Assembly: GCF_030035675.1 (NCBI RefSeq)
Contig: NC_084481.1
Span: forward strand, 47,087,399-47,151,398
DNA: 64,000 bases
Reading direction: 5' to 3'
Origin: Rhineura floridana
Taxonomy: Eukaryota; Chordata; Lepidosauria; Squamata; Rhineuridae
This document shows positions 56,903 to 64,000 of the stretch, piece after piece. A program made the position numbers and the translations under genes. Each line of letters opens with the position of its first letter. The stretch's first letter is position 1. The notes under the pieces are model-generated. The model had not been told where the DNA came from and ran no database searches. It was given only the letters and a program-made list of their open reading frames with translations.

Positions 56903-57600
56903 CATTTATTGTTGTTTAATTTTATTTTACTGTATATTAGGGAGGCATTTGCACTGTATTGCTTTTGTTGCCTACTAACTACTTTTTTTTGTTTCACCAA
57001 GCTTACCTAGACATATAATATTAGCATGTATTCACATATATTTTATTTATATTTTGGTAACATTTTATGTCAGCTTGTTTATAATATTTGCTTTCACCAG
57101 TATTTTTAATGAATATTTAAGATTGCTCTGTGTAAAAGGCCAGGAGGTTGCCATCCTAAATTAAGCATTTTTTTGTTTTGTTAAATAAACAGCAATGAAT
57201 CAATAAAGACACTTTGTTAAATAATAAATAAATATTTAAAGCCATCTTGTAGGAGAGTTTCTAAAAGGCTGGGTATAAATCCATAAAAAAATACATCCAG
57301 CAATTTCACAAATGGTGATAGAGGAAATACTTTAAAAAAAAGCCATATGATAGCAGCATTGTATTAGTGGGTGGAAAGTTAACTACATGCTAATTATAGG
57401 GAGAGTTTATAAATATCATGATATCAGGAGCTGCAAAACTCTAGCATTTAAATGTTTAAAGACAATGAAATGTTGTATTTTGTTTGAGATTCTTGTACAT
57501 GGTGCTCTGCCTTAACACTCTGCAAGTTTTGCTTTTGCAAACAGCAGAATCTTCTACAGGTCTACTCAGAAACAATCGCCACTGAATTCAATGGGGCTCA
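56903..57600. other. no gene recognised
   Basis: AT-rich. 57,550-57,600 contains a family D half (TTCAATGGGGCTCACTCC). Confidence 0.45.
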
Positions 57601-57732
57601 CTCCCAGGCAGAGCTTGGAAAAGTTACTTTCTTGAACTACAACTCCCATCAGCCCAATCCAGTGGCCATGCTGGCTGGGGCTGATGGGAGTTGTAGTTCA
57701 AAAAAGAAACTTTTCCAAGCTCTACTCCCAGG
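57601..57732. mobile_element. 116-bp foldback element, family B, perfect target duplication
   Basis: The element 57,609-57,724 has the family arms. Flanking CTCCCAGG octamers are identical. The insertion landed in a family D repeat. Confidence 0.95.
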
Positions 57733-57966
57733 TGCATAAGATGCTCAATCTCTCCTCTTGGCATGTTGAGCTGTTTGGCAGATGGCATTTGCTCAGTGTG
57801 CTTGCAGACTAGAACATGTAGGTGATGCTTTCAGAGTTACAAGCATGTCATGTGCAGTGCAGTGTCCTTGTAAAGGTAACATGTCTTTCTTTATGAAGAA
57901 TCTTTTGAGCATTTGGTATTCAAACACCAGACGGAATGCTTATTATGCCAATGCTAATGCAGTTCA

Positions 57967-58571
<605 letters not shown>

Positions 58572-59444
58572 ACTGAACTTGCATGCACATCGAAACAGTC
58601 GACTTGAGCAGGATCAAGGAGCTACAGCCTGCTCGCTGGTACTTGGCTATCCAGACCTGGGACACTTTTTTCTTTGTCCGCTTCTCTGTGGCAGTTAATC
58701 TTTATAACCTGAGGCAGGTCTCTTGTAATTCCTTTGAGGTGCTGTCTGTATTACCGCAGTTCCTCCCATTTTTATACATTTACACTTCACACACATAAAT
58801 GGTATCACAATTTCCACTTGCCTTTGGTATTTCTCCACATGAACTAAGATATATTAAACAGTAATTCAGAAAGTTGAGATTTCACTTGATACATTAGATG
58901 ATACTTTATAGTCCAATATGACACCAAAAGATTCTAGCCTAATATTAAACTAATTTATTCTTAGTCTCCTCCTTTTTAAAAAAAATACCTTATGAAATGT
59001 GCATGCTTAATTATAATCAATGCATTTCAAATTCATTTTAACCCATCAATATATTTCAAATTCATTCAACCCATCTGAAATCTGAAGTCCTCTTTTATTT
59101 TTCCAGTTGTGTGGTAGTTCCACTCTAGCTATAATGATTAAATTGATTATGAAATCCTGTTACTTACACATTGCTTATGCTCAAGTGTATCTTTTAGTAA
59201 TACCAGTAAAAAATAATAATCAAAGGTCTTAAAGGGGCCTACCTACATGATGTAAGGTAACAATAGTTGCTGTCTTCCAACCAGTCTTTTTGATGAGAGC
59301 AGTCCCACCATATTTGGTAATAATGAATCAGCATAACTGTTTATAGTTCTAACAGACACCTGGTGGTAGCATAGTGGCGAACAAACTGAGCTGCAAAAAA
59401 AGAAGTCCCTCCCTCAAAATGTGCCATTAGGTGCCTTTAGGCAA
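58572..59444. other. no gene recognised
   Basis: Nothing recognisable. Confidence 0.5.
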
Positions 59445-59790
59445 GCCAGTCTTTTATTTACTTTTATTTACTTTGTTGTTGTTGTTCGTAACAGAAAAAT
59501 GACAAGGTGGTGTACAACATGGAAACATAATAGTACAGTCATAACGTTAATAAAAATATTACTGGCATATCAATAAAACTGGATGGTAAAAAGGCCTGTC
59601 TGTACAGTTTTCAAAAGTCACCTAAAAGAAAGCAGGAATGACTCCTTCCACATTTCTATTGGCAAGGCATTCCATAGGGCAGGACCTGCCACAAAAAGGC
59701 TTGAGCCCTGGTGAAGACTAACCAAATCGCAGGGGCATGGAGGACCAGCAAAATTGTCCCATCAGCTGTGCTCCATCAGCTCTTAGCTGT
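59445..59790 (-). mobile_element. L2-type LINE 3' part
   Basis: TTTCTATTGGCAAGGCATTC, CATAGGGCAGGACCTGCCAC and CTTGAGCCCTGGTGAAGACT on the plus strand are the reversed ORF2 C-terminus, with the tail at 59,445-59,490. Confidence 0.75.
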
Positions 59791-61587
59791 GGCCACTTAT
59801 ATGCAATATGGAGATAATACTTACGTGCTTTGCAGGGCTGTTTGTAAGGATGACGACAATATAATGCCTGTGGAAATGTTCCATTCAAAAGTACTACATG
59901 CATGCTAATTGTTAGTAAATATAAATTACTTCTGTAACAATGAAAAATCAGTAGTTTAAGATTACTGAGGGTCACATGGCTATGGACAATCTCTCACACA
60001 CAGAGGCCCAGTGCAGATTAATGATTTCTAACCATTATATCTTCCCTTCTCCCTTACCTATGCAAATATTCTCTTCCTTTCCTTGTGAAAGCTAACAGTG
60101 TTGGTTTTTCACAGGGATCCATTATCTTTTTTTCCCCTACCACCATTTCTTTCCATATGCAAGTCAATGGGGAGAAGAGGCTATATCCCCAAAGGTCTGT
60201 GGTGGGGGGCAGAAGCCAACACCCTACCAATGGAATAACAAGGTCCTTGTTGGTGTGTGTGTGACATTTTCCCCATCACATGTGGGGGTGTGCACACAGA
60301 GGTTTGGTGCAGTTAGGGGCCTTGAAGTCAAAAAGGTTGGCAGAAGAACCAGTGGGCATGACACCATAACCTTCTCCACACAGTCACACAAACTTGGCTA
60401 TGCTTGAACAGCTTATGGAAAAACTAATATATTTAGAAGAAAATAATTCCTATTTCTCATCCTTGAACCTGTGCTCTTTTTTTTTAGTTGGAAAGCAAAC
60501 CAAATGTGTAATTATTTCCAGATGTAGATCACAGAAATAAAATACTTAGAAACCTTTAGGATAGTCTCATAAACTTTTCTGACTGATGCTGCAAACCCAT
60601 GAGATCAAGACACTTATCCAAAACCTGGACCTTCAGATAATTGATTTTGTCTGCAAGCTAATGCATCGGTCTTGGTGCTTTGTTTTTTTTAAAAAATTCC
60701 AGGTTACATAAGCTATATCATCAGCAATGAACTCCTTTTCTGTCTTTGCAGGAAAACATTTAGAATAACTGTCCAACACAAAAACTTTCCCCATAGCCAG
60801 TTAGTTACATTTTAAAACCATAATATCCTTTTCACTGTAACATTAAAAACTTTTAAATGGACAGTGGGGAGACAAGATAGGTTGACACGGAGCTCTTTTA
60901 ACTCTTCTCTTGTCCTACTAACCTTGTGCTTAATGCTGTGTACACTCTAAGGGCTCATTCACACAGTCCGTTGAGGATAAGTCTGCCTCCTTGGAAAACA
61001 AAGGCACACTAAGCTCTGTCCACGAGGACAGACCTATGCCTTTTCTGTTCGGAGGAATAGCAAAAGGGTGCTTTTCCGGAATTTTTGTTACAATAACTTT
61101 GGGTAAAAAACCCCCCAACTAAAACAGAAACAGATATTAGCTGCAATGCGACAGCTAATATTAACTGTAGCTCCACATAAAGTTCTAACCAGGAGTAGTC
61201 ATCCTATGAGCTTGCCTCTATTTAACATTCACCCCCTGTCCTCTGCATGTTTACTTGTGTGTAAGTTTCATTGTATTCAGTGGGGCTTACTTCCATGTAG
61301 TGGTAGCTGGTGCTCCCCAGAACTGGCTGGGCAGAAGATGGGGAGCCCAACACAGGGTGGGGCCAGAGCCAATGAGAGGCATTCTAGTTTTGTCCCCATC
61401 CTTTTCCTCCCCCTTGCTGAATTCTACCAGGGCAACACTGAGACTAAGGAGGGAGGAAGCTCTCAGGTATTGCCACCCCATGGGCTGGGTGGAAGTTAGA
61501 AGGCAGGCAGGTAGGGGCTGGCTGAGGTCAGACTGAGAGTAGTGGGACAGTGCCCTATTTGCCCAAATGGACCAGCCTCTACCGCTT
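59791..61587. other. no gene recognised
   Basis: 61,225-61,302 is a family D repeat (TTCAGTGGGGCTTACTTCC). A 117-codon plus-strand frame at 61,146-61,499 has no domain. Otherwise nothing. Confidence 0.45.
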
Positions 61588-64000
61588 CCACATAATATAA
61601 TATAATAATATAATAATTTAATTTTTGTGTCGCCTATCTGGCCAAAGCCACTCTAGGCGACGTACACAATTAAATTCCAGTAAAATACAATTTAAAATAC
61701 AATTTAAAATACATAGCAATACAATACAGTCGACAATAAAGGATTAAATTACAGCATAAAACAGTATGTAAACAACGGGCATTCAGTAATAGTGATAAGA
61801 AGCTTAGCCCACCCCAGAGGTCCCGAAGGCCTGTCCAAAGAGCCAGGTTTTTAATGCTCGGCGAAATGCATCCAGGGAAGGGGCATGTCGAAGATCGAAC
61901 GGGAGGGAGTTCCAGAGAGTGGGGGCCACCACTGAAAATGCCCTCTCCCTAGTTCCCACCAACCTAGCTGTTTTCGTTGGTGGTACTGAGAGAAGGCCCT
62001 GCATGGCTGATCTAGTCAGGCGGCTAAGTTGGTGGTACTGGAGGTGCTCCTTCAGGTAAACTGGGCCGAGACCGTATAGGGCTTTAAAGGTTAATACCAA
62101 CACCTTGAATTGGGCCCGGAAAGCAACTGGAAGCCAGTGTAGATGAACTAACAGTGGCGTAATGTGATCACGGCGGCGGCTATTTGTAAGCAGACGGGCC
62201 GCCGCATTTTGTACCAGCTGTAGTTTCCGGGTCGTTTTCAAGGGTAGCCCCACGTAGAGCGCATTGCAGTAGTCCAGTCGAGAGGTGACCAGGGCATGCA
62301 CTACCAGTGGGAGCTGATGAGCAGGGAGGTAGGGTTGCAGCCTCCGTATCAGGTGTAGCTGATACCAAGCTGCCCGGCTCACTGCCGAAATCTGAGCCTC
62401 CATGGACAGCTTGGAATCAAGAATAACCCTGAGGCTGCGGACCTGATCCTTCAGGGGCAATCTTACCCCATTGAGTTCCAGGTCAACAATACCCAACTGT
62501 CCCCTGTCACCCACAAGCAGTACCTCGGTTTTATCAGGATTGAGCTTCAGCCTGTTTCTTCTCATCCATCCACTCACGGATTCCAGGCACTTGGACAAGG
62601 TCTCCACAGCCAACTCCGGTGAAGATTTAAACGAGAGATAGAGCTGCGTGTCATCAGCATATTGGTGACACCGCAGCCCAAATCTCCTGATGATGCCACC
62701 CAGCGGTTTTAAATAGATGTTAAATAGTATGGGAGAGAGAATAGAACCCTGTAGCACTCCACAAGTGAGAGGCCAAGGGTCTGAAATCTCATCCCCCAAT
62801 GCTACCTGTTGATGCCTGTCAGAGAGAAAGGAACGGAACCACTGTAAAACAGTGCCTCCTATTCCCAACCCTCCCAGGCGATCTAACAGGATACCGTGGT
62901 CTACGGTATCAAAAGCCGCTGAGAGATCCAGGAGGACAAGGAAGGTGAATTCTCCCCTATCCATAGCCCTCCTCATATCATCAACCAAAGCGACCAAGGC
63001 TGTTTCAGTACCATGTCCAGTCCTGAAACCCGATTGGTATGGATCGAAATAATCCGTTTCCTCCAAGTGTGCTGACAGCTGATTTGCTACCACTCGCTCA
63101 ATGATCTTGCCCAAGAATGGTAAATTTGAAATAGGGTGAAAGTTGTTCAAAACTTGGGGATCCAAGGAGGACTTTTTCAAGATAGGTCTTACAATTGCCT
63201 CCTTGAGGGCCGGTGGCATTACACCCTCCTTCAAGGATGCATTTACCACCGCCCTAATCCCTTCGCCCAATCTTTCTTTACAGTTCACAAGGAACCATGA
63301 CGGGCCAGGATCAATCAGACAGGTGGTAGGCTTTACAGTTGAAAGTACCTTGTCCACATCCTCAGAAGGAAGAGGCCAAAACCGATCCCATGAAACCGGA
63401 TTGCAGCTGGCCAACTCAGGATCATCTACTGCATCCACGGCGTACGGAATCGAGTTCTTTAGATGTTCGACTTTATCCGCAAAGTGCTTTGCCAATTTGT
63501 CACAGGAAGCCTTAGAATGTTCCAGGGGTTCCTGAGCGACTGGACCAACCAGGCTTCGGACCACCTGGAACAGCTTCCTGGGACAGCACTCTGCGGATGC
63601 AATAGAGGCAGCAAAGAAATCCTTCTTTGTTGCCTTTATTGCCACCTGGTAGGCAGCTATTGCTGCTCTAACCTGTGTTCGGACATCTTCAGAACGGGAT
63701 TTCCGCCACCGGCGTTCTAGTCGTCTCACCTCCTGTCTCAGACTACGCAACCGGGGTGTGTACCACGGTGCTGTCTGAGTTCTATTCAGGGGGAGAGGAC
63801 GTTTCGGAGCCACCCGGTCTAATGCACTGGTGATTCCCTCATTCCATTCCATCACCAGTGTTTCGACCGGGCGACCTTTAGCAGGTTCCAATTCTCCAAG
63901 GGCAGTCAGGAATCCATCAGGATCCATCAGGCGGCTGGGGCGGACCATTTTAATGGGTCCTTTACCCCTGCGGAGGGTGTGTGGCATTGAGAGAACAAAG
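61588..64000 (-). mobile_element. L2 LINE, ORF2 C-terminal part, intact to the window edge
   Basis: The minus strand is open for 727 codons (61,804-63,987) and appears to continue beyond the right edge. It holds a reverse transcriptase with LLDLSAAFDTVDH, GVLQGSILSPILFNIY and YADDTQLY (near residue 440), followed by the L2 C-terminal region LDYCNALYVGLPL, LVQNAAARLLT, HLHWLPVAFRAQFK and ERAFSVVAPTLWNSLP. The endonuclease would lie beyond the window. The 3' UTR (61,588-61,803) ends in an ATA/TAATA microsatellite after GTCGCCTAGAGTGGC. No stop or frame change is seen, so this copy is young compared with the other L2 pieces in the window. Confidence 0.93.

Overview
This window is vertebrate nuclear DNA, most likely from a squamate reptile (lizard or snake). 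The one host gene is a well-conserved beta-1,3-galactosyltransferase 1 (B3GALT1) coding exon on the minus strand. Almost everything else recognisable is repeat: L2- and CR1-type LINEs, tRNA-derived SINEs with an RTE/BovB-like or an L2-like tail, a 5S rRNA-derived SINE, many short hAT-like and foldback DNA transposons, and one young chromodomain-bearing Ty3/Gypsy element. The squamate call rests on this repeat mix and is an inference.

Layout. 1-1.5 kb: 5' part of a CR1 LINE (minus). 1.5-5.6 kb: hAT and foldback fragments, a CR1 3' end, a SINE and an AAAG microsatellite. 5.6-7.2 kb: B3GALT1 3' UTR, single-exon CDS (326 codons), and 5' UTR carrying three short upstream open frames and ending at a splice acceptor near 7,194. 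B3GALT1 genes have long introns in the 5' UTR, so most of 7.2-64 kb is probably intron or upstream sequence. 7.2-13.1 kb: L2 fragments, foldbacks and a SINE. 13.1-18.8 kb: a Tf1/sushi-group LTR element on the minus strand with 620-bp LTRs and a GATGC target duplication. 18.8-26.9 kb: sparse L2, SINE and foldback copies. 26.9-29.1 kb: a 280-bp inverted repeat around a 787-bp spacer, then a purine-rich minisatellite. 29.1-31.8 kb: SINE, an older composite repeat and a 735-bp hAT element with a perfect 8-bp target duplication. 32-38.2 kb: L2 fragments and a possible 3.2-kb hAT element holding nested repeats. 38-51 kb: scattered foldbacks, hAT copies and SINEs, including the 5S-derived one. 51.5-52.6 kb: a CpG-rich terminal-inverted-repeat element. 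56-58.6 kb: three transposons with recognisable 8-bp target duplications, one holding a GATA/GACA microsatellite. 61.6-64 kb: an L2 LINE with an unbroken 727-codon ORF2 part that runs to the window edge.

No tRNA, rRNA or CRISPR locus was seen, and no second host gene was recognised. The most informative signals are the self-priming site of the LTR element, several DNA transposon families whose ends and target duplications can be read directly, the 5S-derived SINE, and the upstream open frames of B3GALT1. I see no clear sign of an undescribed multi-gene system.
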